Shown: positions 8,444 through 17,549, counted from the stretch's first letter. The stretch is DNA of 52,669 nucleotides from Phycisphaeraceae bacterium (GCA_029260655.1 JAJDCU010000034.1:128582-181250), one strand, 5' to 3'. Made by a program: numbers and translations. Notes: generated from the sequence alone by a model not told the origin.

Positions 8444-9733
8444 ATGACCTATTTGATGATGGCGATTGTGGTGTCGATGATGGGAGCGCTGCTGTGGGCC
8501 CCGGGGCTCCGCCGGCTTGCGCTAGGTGACCCGCCTAAGGGGCTTGGCCGACACTTGCACGCACTTAATTGTTTCACGCTGATCGCGATGGGCGTCTGGT
8601 GTTATATCGCGATCCGCGCCGGGGCCCGGATGGACTACGAGGCCTACCTCATCCAGTGGGACATGGTCCTGGCTGGCGAACAGATGCCCTGGGGACCGCA
8701 CTCGACCAACGCCTACGGCCCGTTGTACAACCTGATAGCGCCGCTGACCCTGGTCGACCCGTTCTTTCCCAAACTGCTGTTCGTGTTCGCCTGGATCTGG
8801 GCCTCGGCGTTCATGATCGGCCAAGCCCTTAGGCTCAGTCATCCGATACGGACCGCCTGGGCCATCGCGGCCCTGATGCTGGTAAGCCCCTTCTGCGCGC
8901 TGCAGATCGCCCACTACGGCCACTTCGACATCCTCCCGGCGGGGCTGTGTCTGCTCGCGGTGCATCTGCGCAGAAAAGACCGTGACGGCTGGGCGGGGGC
9001 GGCGCTCGGCGCGGCGGTGCTGTTGAAGTTCTACCCGCTGGCGATGCTCCCGTTTTTGATGCTCGACGGCCGGAGGCTGCGACTGCGGGTGGGTGTGTGG
9101 TGCGTCGGGCTCATCGCGCTGGGGATGCTCGCAAGCTACCTGGCATGGGGTGAATCGACCTGGCACCCGCTGATGTTCGCCGCCGAACGGCCGTCGCGGT
9201 GGATGTCGATCTTCCGTTTCCTGCGCGGGCCTTACTCACCGCTTGGCCTGTTTATGGATGATCCCAACGTCGACTTCCTCTCGGGCCCGTCGGTGGTCGT
9301 GTTCGGCGGCGCGGTCTGGTTGGCCTGCTGGTGGAGGCGTGTCGATGTCGTGTCCGCCAGCATCGCCGGGCTTGCGACCGGTCTGCACTTCTACAAGGTC
9401 GGCCATGCACAATTCCTGATGGTCCTCGTCGTGCTGATCGGGTACTGGATGGCGATCGGGGAAGGCTCACCGACCCGGCGGCGCGCGGCGTTCTGGGCCG
9501 CGTTGGTCAGTGTGCTCTGGTGGACCGCGTTCATGATCGTCTGGGTCATCATGAGGCGCTTTGCACGCCCGTCGATCCCCCCCTATCACGACCCGGCCAG
9601 CCTGATCGCCCTGGCTCAGACCGCCTGGCTGGTACTGGCCATGATCGGTCAGGGGGCCAAACCGCAAGACCGCGGATCGGCCGATACCGCGCGCCCGGAC
9701 GAGCGCTTGTCTTATCAAGCCCAAACCCCCTAA
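8444..9733 (+). CDS. Polytopic membrane glycosyltransferase, GT87/DUF2029-like
   Basis: A 429-residue integral membrane protein with about ten hydrophobic helices. The first outer loop holds RMDYEAYLIQWDMV and NAYGPLYNL, the acidic and YGPL motifs of GT-C enzymes of the GT87/DUF2029 group, which use polyprenyl-phosphate sugars as donors on the outer side of the membrane. The segment LLKFYPLAMLPFLML is likewise typical. It lies 31 bases after the DPM1-like gene, so the pair plausibly makes and then transfers a lipid-linked hexose (inference). The acceptor is unknown. Confidence 0.85.
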   Translation: MTYLMMAIVVSMMGALLWAPGLRRLALGDPPKGLGRHLHALNCFTLIAMGVWCYIAIRAGARMDYEAYLIQWDMVLAGEQMPWGPHSTNAYGPLYNLIAPLTLVDPFFPKLLFVFAWIWASAFMIGQALRLSHPIRTAWAIAALMLVSPFCALQIAHYGHFDILPAGLCLLAVHLRRKDRDGWAGAALGAAVLLKFYPLAMLPFLMLDGRRLRLRVGVWCVGLIALGMLASYLAWGESTWHPLMFAAERPSRWMSIFRFLRGPYSPLGLFMDDPNVDFLSGPSVVVFGGAVWLACWWRRVDVVSASIAGLATGLHFYKVGHAQFLMVLVVLIGYWMAIGEGSPTRRRAAFWAALVSVLWWTAFMIVWVIMRRFARPSIPPYHDPASLIALAQTAWLVLAMIGQGAKPQDRGSADTARPDERLSYQAQTP

Positions 9734-9795
9734 ACCGCCTACCTCCATCCACTTCAAGTACGCGCCTGCAAGTTGTAAGCGTGTTGCTTTTCAGT

Positions 9796-9804
9796 TGGTA
9801 TAAT
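9796..9804 (+). promoter_or_regulatory. Extended -10 promoter upstream of clpS
   Basis: TGGTATAAT: a perfect -10 hexamer (9799-9804) with the upstream TG of extended -10 promoters. TTGTAA at 9773-9778 is a weak -35 with an over-long 20-base spacer. It would give a leader of about 140 bases before clpS. Confidence 0.6.
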
Positions 9805-9953
9805 GCGGCAAGCATCAGCGGGCCACGCCCGCCCCGGCCACGGAGTGACAGCCGGACGATGCCTATCAGCAAGGACGCCGCGACTGGTGAGGGCCAACAG
9901 CCAAGGCCCAACGTGCCTTCGGTCCGGGGATTTTGGACGAGAAGGAGAAAGCC

Positions 9954-10307
9954 ATGACCGACCACCCGCAGGACCCGCCGACTCACCCCGACCACGACAT
10001 GCCAAAGCCCCCACTCGCGATCTGGTCCCCACTACTGACACCCACACGCAAGCCCAACCGGCTCAAGCCCGGCAAGCTGCCGCCTTGGAAGGTTGTCCTG
10101 CACAACGACGACCTCAACGGGATGGGCGATGTCGTGGTGACGATCACGATGCTCACGCCGCTGAGCCAACAGGCCGCCGTCCGCCGGATGCTCGACGCCC
10201 ACTCGCGCGGCAGGACACTGCTCTTGACCACCCACCGCGAACGCGCCGAACTCTACAAAGACCAATTCGCCAGCCGCGGATTGACGGTGACGATCGAGCC
10301 GGCTTGA
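9954..10307 (+). CDS. clpS: ATP-dependent Clp protease adaptor ClpS-like
   Basis: A 117-residue adaptor. A disordered proline-rich N-terminus (1-43) precedes the ClpS core, starting PWKVVLHNDD (44-53) with the Asn-Asp pair that binds N-degron residues. MLDAHSRG supplies the conserved His. ClpS delivers N-end-rule substrates to ClpA/ClpC-ClpP. The core ends HRERAELYKDQF, matching the final helix. ATG 9954 is preferred because AAGGAG lies seven bases upstream; a TTG at 9933 is in frame but unlikely. No clpA is adjacent. The tail after the core is short. Confidence 0.88.
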   Translation: MTDHPQDPPTHPDHDMPKPPLAIWSPLLTPTRKPNRLKPGKLPPWKVVLHNDDLNGMGDVVVTITMLTPLSQQAAVRRMLDAHSRGRTLLLTTHRERAELYKDQFASRGLTVTIEPA

Positions 10308-10364
10308 GATATGAGCATGAAGCTCATGGCGATGTCGGATCCGTATCAGACTTCTGACCTGTCT

Positions 10365-11021
10365 TCACTTCTGTCTTCTCGTGCCCACTGTCCGTAGCCA
10401 GATGACCGACTTGGCTATCCTTGTCACACCAAAGAGTAAAACCAAACCAATAGTCAGGTTCAACACCGCGTCGGTGATCGACGTGCTGCGGTACTCGTCT
10501 CCCATGCCGATAAGAACCGACACCAGAATCCAAGCAACTCCAGTCATACCATAGATGACGTATAGGACGCCGATGATGCCCAAGGCCACTGACATGATCT
10601 GGCGCGTGACCAGACGCCCGCTAAGGGAGATCGGGCCGTCTGTTTTGATCGCTAGCTTCGCCAGTAATTCGGCCTTCCACCAAACGACCGCTACAAGAAG
10701 AACTGATACACCGGCGCCGAGGATTATTGACACCGTCTGAATCAGGCTGCTGAAGAATAAGCTCCAAATTGGTAAAAATTCCGTGATCACCCCCAAAGCC
10801 ATCCAAAGAGCCGTTACACGAAACGCCAGTGCCGCCAACTCCCGCTTGGTCATGCCTTGTCGGGCAACGATCGTCCGCTCGATGGCAAACCCGCACTCCG
10901 GACAACTACCCTTGTTAGTCAACCCACGAAGGTTGTAACTACAGGCCAGGCACATCAGATCATCTGAGATCGAATGAGGGTCGGGGGATACCGCTTGCGT
11001 GCTTGTTTCCTGATCTGACAA
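10365..11021 (-). CDS. Zinc-ribbon membrane protein, unknown function
   Basis: A 218-residue protein. Its N-terminus has a four-Cys zinc ribbon (CLACSYNLRGL, then CPECG, residues about 24-44), a pattern very common at the start of planctomycete membrane proteins. Four or so hydrophobic helices follow (about 68-110, 135-160 and 180-200). No enzyme motif is visible. It converges on clpS; a small hairpin (ATGAGC/GCTCAT, 10311-10327) lies between them. The gene is AT-richer than its neighbours, as several of the lineage-specific genes in this window are. Confidence 0.78.
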   Translation of the reverse strand: MSDQETSTQAVSPDPHSISDDLMCLACSYNLRGLTNKGSCPECGFAIERTIVARQGMTKRELAALAFRVTALWMALGVITEFLPIWSLFFSSLIQTVSIILGAGVSVLLVAVVWWKAELLAKLAIKTDGPISLSGRLVTRQIMSVALGIIGVLYVIYGMTGVAWILVSVLIGMGDEYRSTSITDAVLNLTIGLVLLFGVTRIAKSVIWLRTVGTRRQK

Positions 11022-11057
11022 GGTGAACTCCCGGTGAATGTGCTTACCGTAATCCAG

Positions 11058-12320
11058 TTACTCCCCTGAAACCGTCAGCTTCGTCACCTTCTCGACGTTG
11101 CCCGAGGCGATCTTTTCGACGCCGGAGCCCAGTTCGCCGATCGGATCGGGGGGGATGATGTCGACGGTTTTTTCGCCCAGCTTCGCGTCGCCGCGGCTGA
11201 CCTTGTCCTGGAACTTTTTACACTCATCAAGCAGCGCGGTGAGGATGTCTTCCTCGGGGACGTTGGCGACCTTCTCACCCTGGACGTAGATGATCCCCCT
11301 GCGGTCGCCGGCGAAGATGGCGACGTCCGCGCCCTCCGCCTCGCCCGGGCCATTCACAATACAGCCCATCACCGCGACCTTAATCGGCAGCTCGATGTGC
11401 TTAGCCAGGGCGTGGCGAACCTCCTGCACCAGCGTAAACAGGTCGACCTGGATCCGCCCGCAGGTCGGGCCGGCGATCAGGTCCACACCCTTTCGCTCCC
11501 GCAGTTCCAGGCAGTAGAGCATCTCCAGCGCATCTTCGACCTCCAGCGCCGGATCGCTGGCGTAGCTGATGCGGACCGTGTCGCCGATCCCGCTTGCTAA
11601 GAGGTGGCTCAGCGGCGCGACCGAGCGGATCGCCCCGGTCTCGCGCGGCCCGGCGTGGGTCACGCCCAGGTGCAAGGGGTGATCGAACCGCTTGCTGATC
11701 TCGGTGTAGGCCGCGATACACAGCATCGGGTCCGGGCTCTTGGCGCTGATGACGATGTCATAGAAGTCTCGCTCGTAGAAGATGTCCAGGTACTCTTCAA
11801 GCTTGGCGATCATGATCGCCAGGAACCGCCCGTGCTTGTCGTCGGCGAAAACCTCGCCCAACTCGCGCATGCGCTTTTGCTTGTCCTTGCGCTCGATGAT
11901 CGAGCCCTCGTTGACTCCGACACGGATCGGGAGCTTGCGCTCCTTGCAGGCGTCGATGACCTTTTCGACCTGCGACCGGTCGGAGAGGTTCCCGGGGTTC
12001 AGCCGGATCTTGTGCACGCCGGCTTCGACGGCCTCGAGCGCCCTTTGAAAGTGAAAATGCACATCCGCCACGACCGGCACACTGACCTGGGGGATGATCT
12101 TTGTAAGCGCCTCGGTGTCTTTCCGCTCGGGGACCGCGACCCGGACGATATCCGACCCGGCGGCGGCGAGCCGGTTGATCTCGGCGACGCAGCGGTCGAC
12201 GTCGTGGGTGTACCCGGCCGTCATCGTCTGCACCGACACCGGCGCACCGCCGCCGATCGTTAGATGCCCGTGCTGCTCGTCGCCGAGTGTGACCTGCCGT
12301 GTGGTGCGCCGCTTTATCAT
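11058..12320 (-). CDS. ispG: 4-hydroxy-3-methylbut-2-enyl-diphosphate synthase
   Basis: A 420-residue enzyme of the MEP isoprenoid pathway that reduces MEcPP to HMBPP using a [4Fe-4S] cluster. The TIM-barrel part includes VADVHFHFQ, KIRLNPGN and IRVGVNEGS, all standard. The C-terminal cluster domain has VMGCIVNGPGEAEGAD, with the third Cys and the Glu ligand. The first pair, normally CPxC, here reads GPTCGR: the first Cys ligand is Gly (codon GGC at about 11476). Otherwise length and motifs are complete. The end after the core (to VTKLTVSGE) is slightly extended. It is transcribed alone, divergent from manA. Confidence 0.94.
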   Translation of the reverse strand: MIKRRTTRQVTLGDEQHGHLTIGGGAPVSVQTMTAGYTHDVDRCVAEINRLAAAGSDIVRVAVPERKDTEALTKIIPQVSVPVVADVHFHFQRALEAVEAGVHKIRLNPGNLSDRSQVEKVIDACKERKLPIRVGVNEGSIIERKDKQKRMRELGEVFADDKHGRFLAIMIAKLEEYLDIFYERDFYDIVISAKSPDPMLCIAAYTEISKRFDHPLHLGVTHAGPRETGAIRSVAPLSHLLASGIGDTVRISYASDPALEVEDALEMLYCLELRERKGVDLIAGPTCGRIQVDLFTLVQEVRHALAKHIELPIKVAVMGCIVNGPGEAEGADVAIFAGDRRGIIYVQGEKVANVPEEDILTALLDECKKFQDKVSRGDAKLGEKTVDIIPPDPIGELGSGVEKIASGNVEKVTKLTVSGE

Positions 12321-12390
12321 GCCGTGTCCATGGGTTCGCCGATCATTGACGAGGCATTATAGCGGCCTTGGGCGAAGCGGCCCCTGCCCA

Positions 12391-12419
12391 TCGTCACCAC
12401 CCCCGCCAGCGCGTATACT
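12391..12419 (+). promoter_or_regulatory. Candidate promoter for manA
   Basis: TCGTCA (12391-12396) and TATACT (12414-12419) have an ideal 17-base spacer. The ATG of manA is 35 bases further on. Confidence 0.5.
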
Positions 12420-12454
12420 CGATGCACCGTCCAACTCTCCTGTGAGGCAAGCCG

Positions 12455-13498
12455 ATGACCGAATCCCACCCGCAGGTCTACCCGCTGATGTTTGAACCGA
12501 TCTACAAGGAAAAGGTCTGGGGCGGTCGGACCCTTGAGAAGCTAGGCCGATCACTGCCCGGTGACGCCGGCACGCCGATCGGCGAGTCCTGGGAATTGGC
12601 GGACCTGGCGCAGACCTCGGTGTCCGGCGGCGGCGGCGGGTCGGAACGCTCGGTGATCGCCAACGGACCGCTGGCAGGACGCACCTTCGCCGATGTCATC
12701 GCCATGGCTAAGTCCGCGGTGCTGGGCGACCTGCCCTTAACCGACGACGGCGGGTTCCCGATCCTCCTAAAGTTCCTCGACGCACGCGAAAACCTGTCGG
12801 TCCAGGTCCACCCAAGCCCCGACTACGCCGAAAAGCACGCCGACGCTTTCTTAAAAAGCGAGGCCTGGTACGTCCTGGACGCCGACCCGGGCGCGGTGAT
12901 TTACAAAGGTGTTCAGCCCGGTGTGACGCCCGAACAGTTCCGTTTGGCGATCGAGCAGGACCGTGTCGAACCATTGATGATCACGGTCCCGGTCAAGCCC
13001 GGCGACTGCCATTACCTGCCCAGCGGGACCTGCCACGCCCTGGGCGAAGGCGTGCTGGTGGCCGAGGTGCAGACACCAAGCGACACAACGTTCCGCGTGT
13101 ACGACTGGGGCCGGACCGGACGTGAACTGCACGTCGATCAGGCGATCCAGTGCATCACCTTCGGCCCCGCGGAGGTGAGCCGATACGAGTCGAATACGAA
13201 GGTTCAAGGCGCGTTCGCTCAGATCACGCGCCTGGTTGCCTGTGAGTACTTCCGTATCGACCGGTTCGAGGTGGAATCATCGCAGCGACAGGACCTGTCG
13301 TACACACAGCCGGCGGTCTGGATGGTGCTTAACGGCAGCGGGTCGATCTCGTGTGACGGCACCCCGGACGTGAGTTTCGGCCAAGGCCAGACGCTGTATC
13401 TGCCGCCTGGGATGCGTGACGGAAAACTAACCGTGCAAGCCGACACAACCTGGCTGGAAGTCACTTTCCCTCAGGCGGACAGCAGTCGGATCGCGTGA
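12455..13498 (+). CDS. manA: Mannose-6-phosphate isomerase, type I
   Basis: A 347-residue cupin enzyme interconverting fructose-6-phosphate and mannose-6-phosphate. The zinc site is complete: SVQVHPSPDYA gives Gln117 and His119, SEAWY gives Glu136, and PSGTCHALGEG the last His. VQTPSDTTFRVYDWGR is the substrate-binding strand of the short Bacillus-type enzymes. A Gly-rich insertion (about 57-63) is unusual but sits in a surface loop. GAGG lies upstream of the ATG. It faces a GH130 gene, consistent with mannose or mannoside metabolism. Confidence 0.95.
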   Translation: MTESHPQVYPLMFEPIYKEKVWGGRTLEKLGRSLPGDAGTPIGESWELADLAQTSVSGGGGGSERSVIANGPLAGRTFADVIAMAKSAVLGDLPLTDDGGFPILLKFLDARENLSVQVHPSPDYAEKHADAFLKSEAWYVLDADPGAVIYKGVQPGVTPEQFRLAIEQDRVEPLMITVPVKPGDCHYLPSGTCHALGEGVLVAEVQTPSDTTFRVYDWGRTGRELHVDQAIQCITFGPAEVSRYESNTKVQGAFAQITRLVACEYFRIDRFEVESSQRQDLSYTQPAVWMVLNGSGSISCDGTPDVSFGQGQTLYLPPGMRDGKLTVQADTTWLEVTFPQADSSRIA

Positions 13499-13533
13499 AC
13501 ATGGGATAGGGCCATGTCAAAACGGAATCCGCA

Positions 13534-14601
13534 TCAGACCGCTTTAGTCACCAGCGACTCGATAACCGCTTCCCGGCTAAACGCGGTGACGCCGACGCAT
13601 TCATCGGCCGCGCCGTAGTAAACCAGCAGTTGCTCGTCCCGCTCGACGATCGCGGTGGGGAAGACGACCCCGCCGAGGAACCCCTCTTTCTCGAACGGCT
13701 CGCTCGGGGCCATGATCGGCTCTTGCGACTGGCCTAGCACTTTCAGCGGGTTGTCCAGGTCCAGCAGCAGCGAATAACCGCAATACTCACCGGCCACGTC
13801 GCCGCGGTCGGCCTTTCGGCTTCGGTGGTAGATGCTCAACCAGCCCTCGCGTGTGCGGATCGGTGGGGTGCCGCCGCCGATACGATCCTCCCCATCGGTT
13901 GCGTCTGCGCTGAGTAACTGCGTGTGCGAGCCCCAGTGGATCAGATCGGGGCTGCGCGCCAGCCAGATCTGTGGCGGGGTAAACTTCATCGACCCCGATG
14001 GCCGGTGCAGCGCGGCGTAGTTGTCGACGATCTTCTCGGGGAACAGCACCACGTCCTTGTTTTCCGGGCAGAAGATCAGCCCGTGGCGGCGGAACGTCTC
14101 GAAGTCGGTGGTGGAAAGCAGGCCGGTGGCGATCCCCTGCGGGGAGACGGCGACGTAGGTGATGTAGTACGTGCTGGCGATCTTCGTGATCCGCGGATCC
14201 TCGATCCCGTAGGATTCATACGGCTCGCTTGGCCAGACGACCGGGCCATCGAAACCATCGGGCTTGGTGCCGTCGGCGCTGTGGACGACTTTCAGGTAGG
14301 ACAGGAACCGCAGGCGTGCCTCCCCGGTGTGCTTGTGCGTGACCTGCCTGGGGTCTTTTGCGTGGTAGTCGCTTTCATTAAGCCAGTCGACGACGACGCC
14401 GGCCTCGGGGTCGACACGGGGTGAGGCGATGAAACCCGAACGGGTCTCGACCGGCTGCTCGACGACACGGATCAATAGCGCTACGCCATCGCCAAACGCC
14501 GCCCCGCCGGGATTGAGCACGCCCACCACCCGCATCGACTCGCTGGACGGCTTGATATCCCCCGGCCGGATCATGCAATGGGTAAACAACCGATCGATCA
14601 T
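13534..14601 (-). CDS. Glycoside hydrolase family 130 (mannoside phosphorylase-like)
   Basis: A 355-residue five-bladed beta-propeller of GH130. These intracellular enzymes phosphorolyse or hydrolyse beta-mannosides, commonly beta-1,4-mannosyl-glucose or mannooligosaccharides. VLNPGGAAFGDGVALLIRV opens the propeller. YGIEDPRIT holds the catalytic acid region, DNYAALHRP, SPDLIHWG and GGGTPPIRT are further blade motifs, and GGVVFPTAIVERD ends the fold. A His/Arg phosphate-binding set cannot be assigned by eye, so phosphorylase versus hydrolase is open. It converges on manA, whose product pathway would use the released mannose or mannose-1-phosphate. Confidence 0.9.
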   Translation of the reverse strand: MIDRLFTHCMIRPGDIKPSSESMRVVGVLNPGGAAFGDGVALLIRVVEQPVETRSGFIASPRVDPEAGVVVDWLNESDYHAKDPRQVTHKHTGEARLRFLSYLKVVHSADGTKPDGFDGPVVWPSEPYESYGIEDPRITKIASTYYITYVAVSPQGIATGLLSTTDFETFRRHGLIFCPENKDVVLFPEKIVDNYAALHRPSGSMKFTPPQIWLARSPDLIHWGSHTQLLSADATDGEDRIGGGTPPIRTREGWLSIYHRSRKADRGDVAGEYCGYSLLLDLDNPLKVLGQSQEPIMAPSEPFEKEGFLGGVVFPTAIVERDEQLLVYYGAADECVGVTAFSREAVIESLVTKAV

Positions 14602-14699
14602 GGGTCAGGTCCTTGGGGTCAGTGGGGTACAGCCGTGCTCAGCCAGGGAGCGGGTCTTGCTGTATCGGCGGATTTTAGCGGTGGGCGTGGAAATTTCGG

Positions 14700-15827
14700 T
14701 CAGTCAGGCAGCGTCCGTCGGAGGAAATCCAACCAGTTGCCATGGAAAAACCGGGCGATGTCTGCGTCGCTGTAGCCCCGGCCTTGGAGGATCGGTCCGA
14801 GCTTGTGCATATCCTCGCAGGTGTCCAGGCCGACCGGGCAGCGCTCCGCCCCGAACCCGCCGTCAAGATCGCTGCCGATGGCGATGTGCTTAGTCGAGCC
14901 CGCCAACTGGCAGATGTGGTCGACGTGGTCGGCAACGTGCTCCAGCGTCACCGTGCTCGGACCGACGCGGAAGGCTTCCCCCGTGAACCCGCCCTTGATC
15001 ATCGCAAAATGCATCGACAGCCCCAGCACGCCGCCGCGATCAACGATGAACTTGATCTGCTCGTCGGTAAACTGCCTGACATCGTCGGCCAGGGCCCGGC
15101 AGTTGGTATGGCTTGAGTAGACCGGGCCGTCATACGCCTTGGCGGCGTCCCAGAAACTGGTGTCGGACAGGTGGGTCATATCCAGTGGTATCTCCAGCCG
15201 GCTCATTTCCTTGAATAGTGCAAAACCCTTGGCGGTAACCGGGCCGTCCTGCTCGTGGCTTTGGGGCTGATCGATGGACGGTGTGCCCGCGGCGTAGTGG
15301 CTGTGGCCGTAGTGCGCCAGGAAGACCGAGCGCAGGCCCATGCCGTACCAGTGTTCTAATCGATCCGGCTCGGTGATCGGGTCGGCGCCTTCCATGGTGA
15401 GGATCACGCCGATCGGCAGGTCGTCTCCCCCGGATTGCCCGGCCTCCCAGCGGGACCAGTGCGCATCCAGCCCGGGTCGGTCGGTGATGATGCTCACCTC
15501 GCCGCGGCGCTCAAGCTCGCGGTAGTAAGCCAACTGCCCCATCGCGAAGGCGTAGGCCATGTCCTGTGCCGGGAAGTCGCAGTCCGATCCCTGGCTCGTT
15601 CGGCCCGGCTCGATCCAGGGCTTGGCGCGCGCAAGCACCGTTGTCATGCACAGCGGGATGCCGCAGCGACGCATCTCGGAAAACGAGACCGTGCAGGTGC
15701 CCAGCTTGTCCTTGGGGATGTCCTTTTCACGCTCACGGATCGCGGTGACCGGGAGGGTCTGGTCACGCTCCTCTCGAAGAGCGTTGATCGCCGCGTCCAG
15801 GTGCCCGTCGATGATCAGGTGCTTCAT
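14700..15827 (-). CDS. Membrane dipeptidase (M19), cytoplasmic form
   Basis: A 375-residue metallopeptidase of the M19/renal dipeptidase family, which cleaves dipeptides including D-amino-acid ones. The two-zinc site looks whole: DGHLD (7-11), MEGAD (bridging Glu), DMTHLSD and YSSHTNCRAL (the two later His), and IAIGSDLDGG (Asp). There is no signal peptide, unlike the degenerate paralogue at 3972-5042, so it is probably cytoplasmic. It starts two bases before the miaB stop on the same strand, so it may be read with miaB; a functional link is not obvious. Confidence 0.92.
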   Translation of the reverse strand: MKHLIIDGHLDAAINALREERDQTLPVTAIREREKDIPKDKLGTCTVSFSEMRRCGIPLCMTTVLARAKPWIEPGRTSQGSDCDFPAQDMAYAFAMGQLAYYRELERRGEVSIITDRPGLDAHWSRWEAGQSGGDDLPIGVILTMEGADPITEPDRLEHWYGMGLRSVFLAHYGHSHYAAGTPSIDQPQSHEQDGPVTAKGFALFKEMSRLEIPLDMTHLSDTSFWDAAKAYDGPVYSSHTNCRALADDVRQFTDEQIKFIVDRGGVLGLSMHFAMIKGGFTGEAFRVGPSTVTLEHVADHVDHICQLAGSTKHIAIGSDLDGGFGAERCPVGLDTCEDMHKLGPILQGRGYSDADIARFFHGNWLDFLRRTLPD

Positions 15828-15829
15828 GG

Positions 15830-17470
15830 CTACAGCATAGCCGCCGGCGAACCGGCAAGCTCGCCGAAGAGCGTCAGGGGCGTGGCGCGGTGAATCTTGA
15901 CCTCAATGATCTGGCCGATCAGGTCGGGATCGCCGTCGAAGACCACGATGATGTCCCCACCGGTCCGCCCGACCAGCTGGGTGGTTTCGGTCTGTGTGGT
16001 CTCGCCGGGTTTCTCCCAGCCAAGCTCGACGCCGCCAGCCCCGCCGTTACCGGGGGTACCCGACTTACGCTCCCGGGCGCTGATGGACTCGACAAAAACG
16101 CGGACGGTCTTGTCAACGTAATACCGGTGGACCTGCGCGCTGACTTCGCTTTGTACTTCCAACAGCTCGTTGTTGCGGCGCTTCTTCACCGCGTCCGGGA
16201 TGTCGTCTTCGAAGCGGTCGATCGCCGTCGTGCCGGGCCGGGGCGAATACTTGAAGATGAACGCGTTTTTAAATAGCCCACGACGCAGCAGCTCGGCGGT
16301 CGCCCGGTGATCGTCCTCCGTCTCGCCGGGGAACCCGCAGATGATGTCGGTCGCCAGCTCGGCGTCCGGCAGGAACTTTCTGACACGATCAACCAACTCG
16401 AAATAAGTCTCGACCGTGTGGCCGCGATTCATGCGCCCAAGCACCGTGTCGGACCCGGACTGGACCGGCAGGTGCAGGTACCGGCAGATACGCGGCTCGT
16501 CGGCCATCACCTGCAGGATGTCATCGCCGAAGTCGCGCGGGAAGCTGGTGACGAACCGCAGCCTCGGCAGGTCGGGCACCTGGTCACAGATCATCTTCAA
16601 GAGGCCCGCGAAACTGGTCACGCCCGCGCCAAACGTCGGGCTGGGCCCGCCCGTCCCCCGGTTAGGGCCAATGACCGCCCCGACCTGCGGCTGAGCGACG
16701 CCCCTGACATGGACCGCCGCGCCGCCGTCGTAGTGGTAATGATTCACGGTCTGGCCAAGCAGCGTGATCTCCTTGACCCCGCCTGCGACCAGTTGCCTGC
16801 ACTCGTCGACGATGTGATTAGGCGGGCGGTGGACCTCGGCGCCGCGCGTGCGGGGCACCACACAGTAGGTTCAGAACTTGTTGCACCCGCGCGTGATCCG
16901 GACATACGACGAGCCCTGGTGGTCGTCCGGCGAAAAGCTGCGCGCAAGGTCCAGCATCTCCAGCTTGTCCTCAGCCGCAGACAGCGTCCCCGATCGACGG
17001 TGGGTGTCGCCCTGCAAGGCGATCTTGGCTGACCGAAGCCCGCCGCGGTCTGTTAGCGATGTCTTCACCGCGTTATCGATCAGCATCGGCAGCTTGTCCA
17101 GCTCGCCGGGTCCACACAGTAGATCCACCTGTGGGTACTTGCGGACCGTGTCTTCGCCGTCGCGCTCAGCCATGCAACCGATCACGCCCAGCAGGACTTC
17201 CGGGTGTTCCTGCTTATGAACCCCGACCTCCCCCACCCGGCTCCACACCTTCTGCTCGGCGCGCTCGCGCACCGAACAGGTGTTGTAAAGCACCACGTCC
17301 GCCAGCTTCCAGTCATCAATAAACCGATACCCAAGCCCGCGCAGCTGCCCCGTCACAAGCTGGCTGTCCAGCACGTTCATCTGGCAGCCAAACGTCTCCA
17401 GGAAGACCGTCAGGCCGGCGGGCTTGGGGGCAGTTTCCGGGGCGGATTGTGGGCTTTCGTGGCGCGTCAT
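15830..17470 (-). CDS. miaB: tRNA-2-methylthio-N6-dimethylallyladenosine synthase with in-frame TGA at Cys200 (possible selenoprotein)
   Basis: The enzyme methylthiolates isopentenyl-A37 of tRNAs with two Fe-S clusters. Read through one TGA it is 546 residues. The N-terminal UPF0004 domain has all three cluster Cys (29, 65, 99). The radical-SAM motif is Cys196-Asn-Lys-Phe-TGA-Thr-Tyr-Cys203 followed by VVPRTRG, and EITLLGQTVNHY continues the barrel. A TRAM domain with a Gly/Thr-rich insertion ends the protein. The TGA (16871-16873, minus strand) replaces precisely the middle Cys of CxxxCxxC. Both halves are in the same frame and show no other damage. Selenocysteine insertion, a single nonsense mutation, or a sequencing error could explain it. 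ATG 17470 is preferred to TTG 17479. Confidence 0.88.
16838..16859 (-). promoter_or_regulatory. Possible SECIS-like hairpin downstream of the miaB TGA
   Basis: In the mRNA, GGUGCC pairs with GGCGCC (six pairs, one G-U) around a ten-base loop, beginning 11 bases after the UGA. This is where bacterial SECIS elements sit. However, the loop starts CC rather than having a G in its first two positions, and GC-rich coding for the conserved VVPRTRG would give hairpins anyway. Weak support only. Confidence 0.25.
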
Positions 17471-17549
17471 AAGCGACAAATCTTACGCGATCCCCGCCCC
17501 GATCGACAGCCCGGCCCCTGGGAAACCTTCAGGCCTCTCATTCAGCATT

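Noticed and set aside
16861-16873. Frameshift as the cause of the split miaB
   Set aside because: Both parts are in one frame; only the TGA separates them.
16871-16873. Genome-wide reassignment of TGA
   Set aside because: metH, yceI and clpS end on TGA at the expected C-terminus.
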